Shown: piece after piece, positions 1 to 11,759 of the stretch
Numbering within the stretch: position 1 is the first letter of the stretch
How the letters are laid out: each line of letters starts with the position of its first letter
DNA from: Nomia melanderi
Lineage: Eukaryota; Arthropoda; Insecta; Hymenoptera; Halictidae
Assembly: GCF_051020985.1 (NCBI RefSeq)
Contig: NC_134999.1
Coordinates: 24,399,160-24,463,159 of the forward strand
Direction: 5' to 3'
Length of the DNA stretch: 64,000 nt
Program-made: the position numbers and the translations under genes
Notes under the pieces: model-generated
What the model was told of the DNA's origin: nothing
The model's database searches: none
What the model saw: only the letters and a program-made list of their open reading frames with translations

Positions 1-540
1 TGACGCGTTCATAGGATAATAATTGCATGCTAAGCTCGCATCGGCGAGGCAGGACGAGGCAGAATTCGACGAATCGAGACAGGCGCTGGCGAAAAACTCG
101 GCGAGCAAGGGGTCGAGTGGCCGGAGAAAGGGAAGAGCGTCGGCAGAGAAGAAGAGAGATGACAAAGCAAGAAGGGAGCCGGTGCAAAAGAGCGTCGGGG
201 TTGGCGCGGGAGGGGGGAAAACCTGCTCCAAGACGGCGTCGTACTAACAATACAATAAGATAACAAGCCACGGGGAGGGCCCGGCCGTGCTAACCTGACT
301 TTCGTGGATAACTCAGCGTGCTCCTCGAGCCCGTAAATACGCTCCACACACGATATTTTGCCCCCCGCGAGCAGCCTAATCTTCACGAGAGAACACGACG
401 GACTCATAATCCTCTCGCGGTGATAAAATTGCCCGTTATTCCGCGCGCGATCGCGCCATCGGCGTCTCCCGGGACGAGCATTCGTCGTGGAAACGGTAAT
501 CCTGAATTAAGCTGAACCAGAGTCCTCCCTTAACGTCGAT
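1..540. other. GC-rich island, no gene recognised
   Basis: CpG-rich, non-repetitive sequence at the window edge. Several overlapping short open frames exist on both strands, as expected from composition, but none shows a known domain. It could be a regulatory island or part of an exon of a gene extending to the left. Confidence 0.4.
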
Positions 541-622
541 AACTTATGTATTGTTGCGAGTTTCGAGTCGATTGTCTTGTACAATGCGCTGCGATAAATA
601 GAGCACTCAGTTTCGAGATATT

Positions 623-837
623 TTAACCCTTAGCACTCCATGTTTTATAATCTAGCAACTAATTTTTATAATATTCGTAGTGGAAATGAGAAATGCTAAT
701 TTTTTAGATCCTTTATTTTCCTTGGTACAAAATTTGAATGTGTAAAATCTAATAATTTTAGGGTAGTTTCTTTGATTCGTTAAAACATTTGATATTACAA
801 CTGGTGCAATATTGGAGCCCACAGAGTTCAAAGTTAA
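623..837. mobile_element. TTAA element, family C
   Basis: A 215-bp element with TTAA at both ends. The left end is CCCTTAGCACTCCA and the right end reads GGAGCCCACAGAGTTCAAAG. The same interior, including a TTTTAGGGTAGTTT string, is found at 40288-40519 and 35505-35850. The terminal GGG is lost on the right. A family E fragment (CACTAGAACTGCTGG) starts in the same right-hand TTAA. No coding capacity. Confidence 0.8.
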
Positions 838-1545
838 CACTAGAACTGCTGGAAAATTACCCACTGGTTCTTCCTGCAGTTTTTAGATAACATGTATCTC
901 TAGGAAATTATTGGAGAGACGCGCTCTTTGAGCTTTGCACAATTGGGTAATAAATTATTAAGGATAAAGTAGTTGTACCAACCATAGTTAACAAACAAAT
1001 CACATGGCAAGGAGTTAAACAAATGCAGAAGAGTTTAACAATGTTCTTCCGTTATTTCCATTCAGTTGAAACACTTTGTAGTCAAGATATCGAAGGAAAT
1101 CTCTTGATTCATGGTCTGTTTTACCAAAAATCACGTAGAAAATTCTTCTATCAAGCAAGAATTTTTATGAGTCTTGTTGTTACCTGAAATCTACTGAAAA
1201 GCAGTTTCTAGGCTAGCATTTTTCGCGAAGGATCCGTCGCTATTCCAGTACTGTCCGAAATATTTCGATGACGTAACTTCGGACGAGTGTGGATTACGAT
1301 TCTAGATATTCCATTTCATTCGTTGACCTGTGAGCGTTCTCGTCCGTGTAGCACGCAGCTTCCTATTAGCCGGATCGAAATATAATAGCGTTATTTTCAT
1401 TAATACCACTCGTGGATAAATAATATCGACGCAACGTTATACAACCGCTGGTTGTCCGAATCGATTAGATCTGGTAACAGAAAGTAGAGAAATCGGTAGA
1501 GCAACGTTCATCCTTTCTTTCAATTTCTTTTCAAATGGAAATGCA
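838..1545. other. AT-rich non-coding stretch
   Basis: Apart from the small E fragment at its left end I see no gene, RNA or clear repeat. The part from about 1200 to 1480 is somewhat richer in CpG. Confidence 0.4.
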
Positions 1546-1835
1546 GATATTGTAGAATATATCGTGTAACTTTTATTTAATAACGTGCAAAATATGTATC
1601 TTTAGTGTGTGTTATATTTACTTGATTGATTTGATAAGTGAAGGTAATTAATACCATTAACTTCACCTTTGTAGATTTATTAGAAACAGATACTGTAGAA
1701 TATATTATGATAGCCAACTTTTATTTAATAATGTGTAAAATATATATCTTTAGTGTGTGTTATATTTACTTGATTGATTTGATAAGTGAAGGTAATTAAT
1801 ACCATTAACTTCACCTTTGTAGATTTATTAGAATA
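1546..1835. repeat. Tandem duplication, unit 148 bp, two copies
   Basis: Two adjacent copies share TGTGTGTTATATTTACTTG and AAGTGAAGGTAATTAATACC. The landmark GTAGATTTATTAGAA is at 1671 and again at 1819, an offset of 148 bp. The second half is nearly identical between copies, which suggests a recent event. Confidence 0.92.
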
Positions 1836-2861
1836 TCTGTTATTGTACGTTGCTTTCTTAAGAAGTTTTAGAAAATGTCACTATTCGTTTAGATCTAGAA
1901 ATGAAACCATCTTCATAAGCAATATCCTCCCATTATTCATAAGTTTGTTCAAGTATAAATATTCTTAAATATATTTATCACTCTCTTATTACTACAGAAT
2001 CATGTATCAAACAATTGAACGATGCGAGATTTCTATCAGCTGCTCCGAATTAGTTGCCATCTTCTCGATAATTCGAATCAGAAGCAGTAAACAGCAGAAC
2101 GTCGAAAAATGTTCTCTTACCTAAACAGAAGTCGTTGAAAATATCTGACTATCGTCAATATATTAACCGAAATCATTTGTCCACATCTAAAACTGCACGA
2201 AACCATCTGCACCGATGGAATCAGTATCGCAATTAACATCGTTACCAGTAAAAATGCGTCGAAAGTGGTGGGCGACTGATACACCACTGTTCGAGCGCAC
2301 TTTGACCTGACGGTTCGATTAAAGATTTTATCGCCGTTCACGTTTACACAGATCCTACATTCGCGTACATTGTAACGTCGGGTCGACGTTAATTTTAGAG
2401 TTTCGTAATCGATGCTGTGCGACGTTTCGCGACACCGAGACGCGTGTCTGGCCAAAGATCAAATGAAAACTTGATTTGAACTAAGCGGCGCCAATAAATA
2501 CGCCGTTACACGACAACGTGACTGTAAGCCAAGCAACTTCGAATGATATATTTCGGTAATTTCTAACAGTACACCGCTGTAAATCAATGGTTTGCCATCC
2601 AGGCCCCGGGATCGAGGTTCAGTCGATTTTTCGATGGCAATTGGTCCATATCCAACAGCCTCTGACAAGAAAGTTCAGAATCCACTCCTGTCATCGCAGA
2701 TTACACTCGCTCTTCGATGCAACGTTTCTCGAAACAAGATTCAGCTTGATGACTCTTATAGAAGAGAGTTAACGCTATTCCTGCCGCGACCAGTCCAATG
2801 ACTGTTTTTCAAATTTCGATTACAATTTCCTATAGACAACGCAATTGAATCACCTTTATAT
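1836..2861. other. Unique non-coding sequence
   Basis: Moderate GC from about 2030 to 2810, AT-rich elsewhere. Short open frames on both strands show no domain or sustained coding character. No RNA gene recognised. Confidence 0.4.
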
Positions 2862-3030
2862 TTAATTAACTTCTTTAGGAATTTCTCAGTGAACACTGAA
2901 TCTATCGAGTACTTAAGTTGACCTTTGAAAAATTCATTGCCAAAACTAGGAACGTGGGTTTATTGAGATCTAAATTGCATGAAATTTCAGCTTAGGTATT
3001 ACTTAATCAACTTTTCAGTAATTCCTCAGA
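2862..3030. repeat. Dispersed ~142-bp repeat unit (single copy here)
   Basis: Contains TTTCTCAGTGAACACTGAA, GAGTACTTAAGTTGA, CTAGGAACGTGGGTTTATTG and GAGATCT in the same order as units at 54220-54340, 56908-57060 and the tandem array at 60330-60792. Confidence 0.75.
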
Positions 3031-3980
3031 GATATTCGTACGTTTTCAGCAATCCCAAAAGAAAAATCGAGGAGTTCTAGTGTTGACCCATTAAATCTCA
3101 GTGATCTATTAATAGATCATAGATATTTGTAATATTCTACCAATAGTTGTACTACCTACAATAAATTCCTGCGAACGCTGAGTACCGAGTAATCAGTGGC
3201 CTATTTCCAATTCCCTCTAAAAATTGGAATATGTTTGATGAAATTAGAACAGCCTCTTGTATCACAAATTTCATTTCTCTCAGAATCGCCTTCATAATTG
3301 AAACACTCGCGAAATAAAAATTCTAAAGTAGTTTCAGCGTTAACAAGTTCTCTTGGACGAAGGAAATTCTCTTGCCTTTTGGTTCCCTCGGAAGGAGTCT
3401 TCGGAGAAACAATGTCCGAATCGAAAGAGATCCGAAGATCCGATGCGGTAAGACATTCTGGGAATTCTCGTACGTCGACTCATCTAAACTTCCACGGACA
3501 TTGCGCTCGCAGACTTAACCGCGTTTCTGTTTTGCATCTCGCATACGTGGTCTGTGGCCGCGTTGATACCGTTGTCGCGGAGGAAATACGTGGTCGAGAG
3601 ACAATCTCCTCTGATGATCTTCCCGTCAAGTTAGTCACGTTACTGTAACATGGACGTTTAACAAAAACTTCACGAAGTTCCAGTAAAAATTAGGAATTCC
3701 GAGACTAACGCTGAAACTACCACACAGGACTTCTTGTTGCACTTATTAAGATATTTCTCTGAGAAATGATTAATTTGATTACAAACTGAACTGCAAATCA
3801 ATGGAAATCTTAACCTCTTGATTTACAGTATCGTATCAGGTTCGTGGAGAACATTTTAAACTAAACTTGACAAATCTGAATGTTATTTATTCGTAGTATA
3901 AATTGTTAACCTTTCTAGTAAACGTAGAATAAGTATCAGAATTTCTTCTTTTCGCAATAAATCATTAACAATATAGATAG
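3031..3980. other. Non-coding sequence with a moderately GC-rich centre
   Basis: The part from 3340 to 3650 is richer in GC and holds a 116-codon open frame without any recognisable domain. The remainder is AT-rich. No feature beyond this. Confidence 0.35.
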
Positions 3981-4767
3981 TTAACACGTTGTATGCCATG
4001 GGAGTCACCGGTGACCCCAAACAAATTGAATTACTATAGTTCACTCAATTAACACGTTGACCGCCACGAAAAGCATTAGCGTTTTATGTGTCACTTATCC
4101 TTTCTATAGCAAAGATACAAAGCAAGAATGATTAATTATTTGATATGAGAATTCTTGTATTACCCTATTATCTAGTTATTTATGTTACGGAAAATTTTTA
4201 TTTGAAATCAATTATCTTCTAAGTCATAATTATTTTCTTGTAATTTGAAAGCTCTAGTCATCGGTGACCGCTGTGGCAGTTAAAGTGTTAAATAACGATT
4301 ATTTAAAAATAATTCTATATTATAAATAATGCTACCTAATGTGCAATAATAATAACGCAATTCACTCAAATGATTTAATATTATATTTCTTCCATTTTGT
4401 GTATTTCGCTCTATGAAATCGTGCGGCGTTCAACGTGTTAACGTTGAGGCAATGACCGGGGCTTCTAAATTACTTGAATGACAATGTTCAATCGATAATA
4501 ATTTAACCCAACGATCGCAATGCCAAAAAAGAAGTGATTGTTCCTTATCTTTGCTACAAAAGGAAAAACGATACATGAAGCTCTGAAGTTTTTCGTGGCA
4601 GTCAACGTGTTAATGTTGAATGACCGGAGCTTCTAAATTACTTGAAAACTATTGTAGTTTGTCAATGATAATTTGTTCGATAGAGGAAACAACTAGACAA
4701 CAGTGTAACCTAAACTACAAAAGAATAAACGAAACAAACTTTGAAGACTTTCATCATAAGGGGTTAA
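3981..4767. mobile_element. Cluster of family F TTAA elements, partly nested
   Basis: An outer element runs 3981-4441 (TTAACACGTTGTATGCC to TTCAACGTGTTAA) and contains an inner one at 4049-4291 (TTAACACGTTGACCGCC to GGCAGTTAAAGTGTTAA). Two related units follow, sharing TTAA borders: 4438-4613 and 4610-4767. These last two recur in the same order at 36623-36979. Confidence 0.8.
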
Positions 4768-5564
4768 TTCTTAGAATTCCCATAGAATTTGAAGAAGTTC
4801 ATTTAACCAGTTAACTGTGACGAGTATACACGTCACCGTAAAGCTTGATGATTGATTCTTTCACGAATTCTTTACTTTTTCACAAAAACATGTAATTCTT
4901 TGTTTCGCTTCGATCTTCCATTAAAATGTACTCTCGCGTTCGACGAGTACACGCTCGATTTTTCGATTTTACTGCAGAACCAGGGGTTTTTCAAAATTCC
5001 ACAGTTAACTGGTTAACTCGGTAGTTTTAACGGTGTCCTCGGCGTTCCACTGGTCCCCGTCTGTTCAATATTTCAGGGGCGTTATATACAATCGAGCATG
5101 CAAATAAATTTGTTCGCACGACGGTGCTTCGGCGGGACCCTCCCTCTCATATTTCGGCCACTCGAAGGGAAAGGAAGCGGCGGACACTAGAATGAAAAGA
5201 TGGCAGCAGTCTGGCTGTAAAGAAAAAACGAACGGAGGAAACGTAATGCAGTGAGTCAGCAGTTTTTGTTAAAAATTTATTCGGTTCAGTTTCATGAGAA
5301 ATATCACCGACGTTCCGTATCACACCTCAGCGGATGCTTCCACCCCCACCCCGGCGGTGTCTCGCGTTCCGATCCCACCCCCCGTTCTTCCATCCTCTCT
5401 TCCTTACATTTATATACGCGTACCTAACCGACTCGCCGCGATATACGCTGAATGGCCGATTCATTTTTCCACGCTACCAAATTCCTCGATAACTTCCCTC
5501 GTCGAACCACTCCAAGATTAATCCTTTACGATTTGTGGAATTATTCTATGAACGTTTACGTTGA
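4768..5564. other. Non-coding, moderately GC-rich from about 5030
   Basis: AT-rich start, then a block with C-rich runs near 5340-5400. A 75-codon open frame at 5294-5521 is proline/serine-rich by composition only. No gene supported. Confidence 0.35.
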
Positions 5565-6402
5565 TTAACCCTTTCTCGGACGTTTCTTACTAGAAATATT
5601 TAATATTTCTTTACGGAACGCGTCGAATTGACGCATATTGGATTTTAGAAATATTTGTAAATGTTTACCCCAATTACTATCAAATCTATAGCTTCCACAA
5701 TCTAAATAAACGAGCGACAATTCTTTTAGGAATAATAGAATGAAGTGTACGATAAATGCCCGTACAATAAAACTACCGAGCAGAATTGATTCTTCAAAAT
5801 TTCGCTACAGAAACTCCAAGAGTATCTGTTCAGACTTCAATTCAGTTACAATTCAATTCTCGTAGTGCTAAGTGAATTTTAATAATTTCTCGGAGAAGCA
5901 TTTACCTTTCTAATAACAAAAAGAACACTAAATAAACTCCATAAGTTTCCCATATTAAATCTATCGACGAAACTACCCAACACTTTACCGAAACATAATC
6001 AACTCTTCCTAAAACTAACTTAACCCTTTGCACTCGGATGTTTCTTACTAGAAATATTTAACATTTCTTTACGAGCCGAAGACGATCTTTGAGACTAATT
6101 CGAAATCACCAGTACATTGAGGAACAAAGTTTTTTCCAAAGTTTAACGTTAAATGTCACATTCTATGGTTTTACTGTGTCAAATCAAGTGACCGAGAGTC
6201 GCCAGGGGTTAACCTTTGCACTCGGAAGCTTTTCACTAGAAACATTCGACATTTTCCGATGAGACATAGAAATAGTGTGTGTGTTGTTTGATTTGTTTAT
6301 TGTTCTATTGTGAGTTGTTATGTAATAATTATACTGTTTCAAATAAAATTCTCTTTCTCCAGTATTTTATACTACGAAATCGCGCGGTATTCAATGAGTT
6401 AA
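5565..6402. mobile_element. Family A TTAA elements, full and partial copies
   Basis: The full copy is 6020-6212: TTAACCCTTTGCACTCGG at the left and a diverged right end with CCGAGAGTCGCCAGGGGTTAA-like sequence. A second copy starts in the shared TTAA at 6209 and joins an F-like right end (CGCGCGGTATTCAATGAG) at 6399-6402. A diverged left end lies at 5565. The interior motif CTAGAAATATTTAACATTT is typical of A. Confidence 0.75.
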
Positions 6403-7839
6403 TGTTTAATAGAACTATGAAGCAATCGATTCGACTTTTCAGAATTTTTCCATAGAACCGAGACTTCCGTCAACACTTGATTCGCGAGTTAAAACAATTT
6501 CCTTCGAAATTTAGGGTTTATTGTTTTTCAATTGTAGAAGTTGTGGATGAGTCATTCTCCATCTGGTAGTTCTAGTGTTAATATTCAGTTTTCTATGATA
6601 TATTAATACATATAACAAAGTACAGCTTTGTTCCTTGATTTGTATACAGTGAATTAAATAATTGCAGCATTCAATGGACTGGAGTTATTTCTGACGTTTG
6701 ACACTAGTTTGACACGAAATTAAGTAAAACAGCTTTGTTCTTTGATTTGACGACGTTTGATGAAGTTCATCGTTGTTTTCTAATAGAAATGACACTAAAC
6801 ACGATAGAATTACGGTGATTGCTAGTATAATAAGCGATTGACGTTTAGGATATACGAAGTGATGCCAATAGAAAGAAAGAGACGAAACCGATTTCAATAA
6901 TCGGATCATATGTGCACCATTGAACCATGGTCGTCAAGTGCCATGGTGTTGAAAGGCACCTGGTGGAGGTATAATGACGATTTCGCAATTATGAAGAGGT
7001 GTTTCTACCCGAAGTTCACCGTATTGGCTAGGTTTCAATGTCAGTCTAATTACCAGATACATTCGAAATAACCTTTTGTTCTACAATATGCACTTTGGAT
7101 GATTTATTACTTGGATGAACTGCAAGTGCTTAGATTCAGGGTCCAATTGTCATCGTTTGATAATAAATATGAGCTTCAGGGTCATCGTTTGATTAGCTTA
7201 TGAGTCACTGATCCGTTTATACGTCAGATTCACGCAGAAAATCTAAATAATTCTAAAGATGTAATAATTCAAGAAACTAAAATAACTTATTTTTATAGAG
7301 AGATCTCTTAAGTGAGATTAGATATCGAATAATATACGGCGACATCGCGACGTGAGATTACGAATAACAGAGTCGAATAATAGATATGATAATTTTACAT
7401 AGAAATACGCGAACACCGGTGCAACACGTTGCAAGGATTTTGGAAACGGAAAGTACATTTATGTGTAGGTAACAGTTGCTCTGCTTATCAGAGTCAGCGA
7501 GGCGAGAATGGTTTACTTCCGCTTCCGCCATTGGTATCGGGAATCTCTGAAGAAAGAGTTTGAAACCGACGTCGGCTATAGCGTCGGTTAAAGTTAATCG
7601 ACGTGTTTTCGAGCTTGCACGATAATCATTCGTTTTACAAAAAGTTTCACCGTTTTCTCTCTGTGTGTATATATATATCTGCAGATAATAATGCACGGTT
7701 CGGTAACTTCGGTATCGCCAATTATCGAACGTAAACGATCGATTTTCTGAATTGCCGCTAACTACTTCTCTGAAATTTCATTCGTAACTTGCTAATTTTC
7801 ACTTGAAACGCGAGTGAACTAATGTTACTTATAAAACGT
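6403..7839. other. Non-coding stretch
   Basis: Mostly AT-rich. The strings TGAAGTTCATCG and ACGTTTGA resemble remains of old elements around 6540-6800. A short TA run is near 7668. No gene or RNA recognised. Confidence 0.35.
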
Positions 7840-8260
7840 GAATTTCCAAATTCTCTAGCACATATTCTAATTAGAAAATTACAGTCTACTTCGTACTTAT
7901 GCGTTTCTATAGGTTATTCTCAATTTTAACTCTTTGTTCCTATATCAAATGTGACTCGATAGTTTCCAATGTTATCAAAAAGAATTCTTCACGTTTTCTG
8001 TGAATAATCCGAATTCTCTAGCACACATTCTAATTAGTCTACTTCGTACCTATGCGTTTCTATAGATTATTCTCAATTTTAGAAATTGAAATTCTAATTA
8101 CAGTCTAATATCCAAATTCTAAATATCCAAATTCTGTAGCAAATTCTAATTACAGTCTACTTCGTACCCATTCCATCGATTATTCTCAATTCACTCTTAA
8201 CCCTTTGTTCTCCTAATCAAATGTCTCAATACCAGTTTCCAATATTATCAAAAAAAATTC
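7840..8260. repeat. Degenerate tandem repeat, ~117-153 bp spacing, three copies
   Basis: The landmark AGTCTACTTCGTAC occurs at about 7883, 8036 and 8153, each followed by a near copy of TTTCTATAGATTATTCTCAA and preceded by CAAATTCTCTAGCACA-like sequence. Units have unequal deletions. Confidence 0.8.
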
Positions 8261-8489
8261 ACACTGTCTGCAAACTATATCCAAAGCGCAAAGCATTCCT
8301 CTGCAAATTATGAACCACCTACCAGAAACACTGCAAATAAACGTCAGTTGACCTCAATTATTATAAACAACGTGATCCAGGAAAGAACATTGGCAGGCAT
8401 GCTCGTAACGTAGAATAAAATCCTCGGGTGTGGTCGTTTCTGCATCGAGGCCGGTAAATCAAAATACAAAATAAAAGTGTAGCAAAAGA

Positions 8490-8850
8490 ACGAATCGTAA
8501 CAATGGGCCGCGATAAGTTTGTATACGTACGGTGTACGTACAATGTACGGCAGAGATATTCGTGCAAACGATATGCACGGTCCTACGGTATCAGGCACCG
8601 GGATCTTTTCCCGCTGCGAACCGTAGCGCGCAGAGGCCATCAGCGTCGGTATAAAGAATTTTCTACGGATCTCATTCGTTGCCTCCCTCGCACACTGTCA
8701 CTTCGCTCCCTTCTCTGCGCCGCGAATACGCCAGGGAACGAGATTAAGCAGGTATACAGTGCGCGCCATAAGTTTAGTCGCCTCGAAAGTTCCCATGCTA
8801 TCCTGCCGATTAGCGAGCTATATTATCCGTGGCCGATCAACCGTGCCGCG
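8490..8850. other. GC-rich island, no gene recognised
   Basis: CpG-rich and non-repetitive, with a run of GTACGTAC-type palindromes near 8520-8550. Open frames of up to 116 codons exist on both strands but carry no domain. Candidate regulatory element. Confidence 0.4.
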
Positions 8851-9767
8851 TGAAAGTGATCACAGAAGCGACGATCTTCGAACGTTTTCGAATCAAATCG
8901 ATGCAATTTGTTGAACTATTGAGAATTGTGGCTATTTTAGGGACTGTACTGAGGTATTTGTTTGTTTGTTCTGTATTAATGTATTGGATAATGATGCCTA
9001 GGTAACGTGGAAGTTGATTTTGTGTAATTATTAAAAATGTAACGGATAATTCTCTGAGAACTTGCAAATTATTGCATGGTGTGGCGTATTTTTAAAATAA
9101 TGAGTACAGCTCGTCATTAATTTTTCAAGCTGTAAATTACGGGTAACATGTTTGTGTATATATAAAATTTATATAGATTCTAATTGAGAATAAATTGGAA
9201 TATTTAGTAGTACCTTAAAGATTACTTTTAATTAATATTCATTAGATTAACAAAATGTATGAATCATGAAACATGCTGTTTTTCTCGAATTTTTCGCGAT
9301 TAAATCGTACCGGAAAGAGTTAATCAGGATTATGTAATTTAAAATCGTATGTTGTGTGGTTAATTTACTGCAACCGTTCAACTGGTGGTCTAATTTCTCT
9401 TCTGCGAAGTTAGATGCGAGTTACTTCATGCGACAAGGCAACGTTGTTCTCGCGAAGGGGTAAAGTAAGAGCGTCCTTTAACAATAAATTATTTCACTGC
9501 GTTAATTCCATGCGTATTTGTTGAAGTCGCAGATGTTGAACGATTTCTTCGATTCAGCAAGCCCTATATTTTATTATATTTTAAGCTTATAGTTTCTAAA
9601 TTACTAGTACAATCAAGTGAATATTTCAGACCAAGCAATGAAATTGTCTGTATTCAAATTAATGGAGAAACTCAGTGTATCGAATAAAGAAATCATACAA
9701 AAACAATTACTATTTCTTCTATTTCGTAAAAATTGCAGAAACAAGCCTCACACAATTGCGCAAAGCT
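8851..9767. other. AT-rich non-coding stretch
   Basis: No gene, RNA or distinct repeat seen. Scattered fragments resembling family A interiors are too diverged to delimit. Confidence 0.35.
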
Positions 9768-10000
9768 CAATTCCCTTCGGCTCCAATCATCTCCACCATA
9801 CAAACCCCGTGAACCTAAACCCATAGTTTACTAAGTCTGAACCCCATACACAAAGGGTTAACATTCATTCCCTTCGACTCCAATCATCACCATACAAACC
9901 CGTAGAAAACCTAGACCCAAACACCACCTCAGCAGGAGTCATCCAAAAACCCATGAACCCAAACCCATAGTAAGTTAACTAACTCCGAACCCCATACGCT
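9768..10000. repeat. Short C-rich duplication
   Basis: CATTCCCTTCGACTCCAATC near 9868 repeats AATTCCCTTCGGCTCCAATC near 9769, and GAACCCCATAC with AAACCCATAGT recurs at about 9821 and 9965. Two degenerate copies just left of the GC-rich block. Confidence 0.7.
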
Positions 10001-11755
10001 GCAACTTGACCCAGCAATCAGCTCTTCCCGCGACCTTGCAGCGTGCTCTATCACTCTTGTCCCGCTATCTGCCGCTATCATTCTCCCGCAGATCGAATCT
10101 AAAGAATGTTCCTCCCCGCGTGAACGCATGGAGAAACAAGATTACGGTGTACGGTACACACGCTGGAAGTTCTGTTTCCCGGAGCGCGTCGGAGAAGAAG
10201 CTCGAAAGGGAGATTGACTAAACTTCTTCCAGCCGCGAGCGTGATAGTCAGTGGGCGATGCGCAGCCAAGCCTAACCTGTGCCGGTTCAGGGTAAGCGAG
10301 GCTGGGTCGCCAGACGGCGCAGGATAAACCGAGACGGCGTCTGGCGTGGGTGGAGGGGCAACGCGGCGCATGCGCGTTGCTCGCTTATTGAGCGTAGAGG
10401 GGCGGCTGGTGCCTCGTCGGTGACGGCGACGTGGCACGGCATATTCCGCGGGGGGCCGATATGCGGGAGGGGAAAGAGGGTAGATGGAGAAAGAGCCACT
10501 GCGTCACCGGAAAGAGAGGGTTCGAATTAGAGGGTGCCAGTTGCGACAGTCGAAGGGGAAAGGAGAAAATCCAGAGAGAAACGGACGCACACTACGTGAG
10601 CAAGAAGGAAGAGGAACGTGCTGGTGGGGCGAAGGGGAGTACGGATGGAGGGGGGATAAAGGGGGCGCTGTCGGCAGTCGGTGTCGCGCCAGGCCCCCGC
10701 TAGCGGCTAGCCGAGCAAGCAGCGAGCAGTCGCAATCCCGTCGCCTAACCAGCATCGCTCGCCTTACCTTTTCACCCTCTTACAAAATCGCATCGAGGCT
10801 TCCGTCAGACGCATACACTCGCCCCGTTCCACCAGCCGGTCCCTCGACGTCCGTCGCCATCGCCGCCTTACACGCAGTACGTTTGGTCTCCCTCGCAGTC
10901 GCGCGTGGTTCACGGCGGAGCGTCAGGCCAGTTACGCAGTTGGAATACCGAGTCCCTCTCCCGCGAGAAGCGGATTATGAGCTGGAACAGCGGAGCGGCT
11001 CAGCGAGCATCCGGGCCAGCGTTTTTAAAGTGAGAACCAGTTCCCCCGCGGGTTTGTGTCGTCGGAACGTAGTGCGAGCGCTCGCCGGAATATTCGGGAG
11101 TAACGGAACGGAGAGCAGGAGCCCGGAGTTCTCTCGCATATGTCGCACGTCGGAGAAACGCAGTCGTGCCATCGGGATATCAGTGCTGGCGAATAGGATA
11201 TATATATATATATATAGAGAGCCTGTATATATATATACATATATCTATTTTTGGTGTGTTGTTCGTTACCACAAGTGAGGAGTACCCGACGTGATCACAC
11301 GAACCCACGGCTGACCGAACGTCTTGCCACGGTGACCGACATCACGGCGAGAGCAAGGCTGATACCTCCGCGTGTTCCGGCGCAAGGTAGTACCAATTTA
11401 TTTCACGATAGTTCCGTCGAACCGTAGGTCCCACGTCGGACGATGCGTTCTAGAGTCGAGCGTGGGCTAGTTCAGACGGTACGGCGTCATCCGATGACAT
11501 CATCGCTACTGTAATTACGTTTTACGTCGTTCGCCTCGCACGGGAAAAGTGCAAAAGTGTTTGTCCGGTTCGGCCGCGCGGTTTTCCTCGGTGTGCCGAG
11601 TTTATCGGTTACCAACGCGACTGAAATTCTCGTGGAGAATGCCACGGAATGAAATAAAAGACTGCACAGGTTTTGCGAAATTTAAAGACGCTGCGCGACG
11701 CGCGTCGCGCGGATTACCACGGCGATTAGCCACGTGTTAACACTGGAACTACCAG
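10001..11755 (+). promoter_or_regulatory. CpG-rich block, candidate distal first exon or promoter
   Basis: A large CpG-dense non-repetitive block with two donor-like strings on the + strand, CACAA|GTGAGG (GT at 11275) and GCAAG|GTAGTA (GT at 11387). An ATG-initiated frame of 264 codons (10484-11278) is open through it and stops within the first donor, but it is arginine/serine-rich without a domain and probably reflects composition. A TA microsatellite lies at 11199-11247. The resemblance to the 41-42 kb block suggests an alternative muscleblind 5' exon, a non-coding RNA, or the promoter of another gene. Confidence 0.45.
11199..11247. repeat. TA microsatellite
   Basis: Two TA runs separated by GAGAGCCTG inside the GC-rich block, just before the possible donor at 11275. 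Confidence 0.9.
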
Positions 11756-11759
11756 GTGC

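Noticed and set aside
5565..5580. TTAACCC strings as telomere-type repeats
   Set aside because: They occur singly as ends of TTAA elements and never in tandem.
10510..10530. GGTTCGAATTA as a tRNA T-loop
   Set aside because: No acceptor, D-arm or anticodon stem fits around it.
10484..11278. 264-codon ATG-initiated frame as a protein gene
   Set aside because: Arg/Ser/Glu-rich with no domain and it passes through a TA microsatellite; long frames are expected in stop-poor GC-rich DNA. Kept only as a finding because it ends at a donor.
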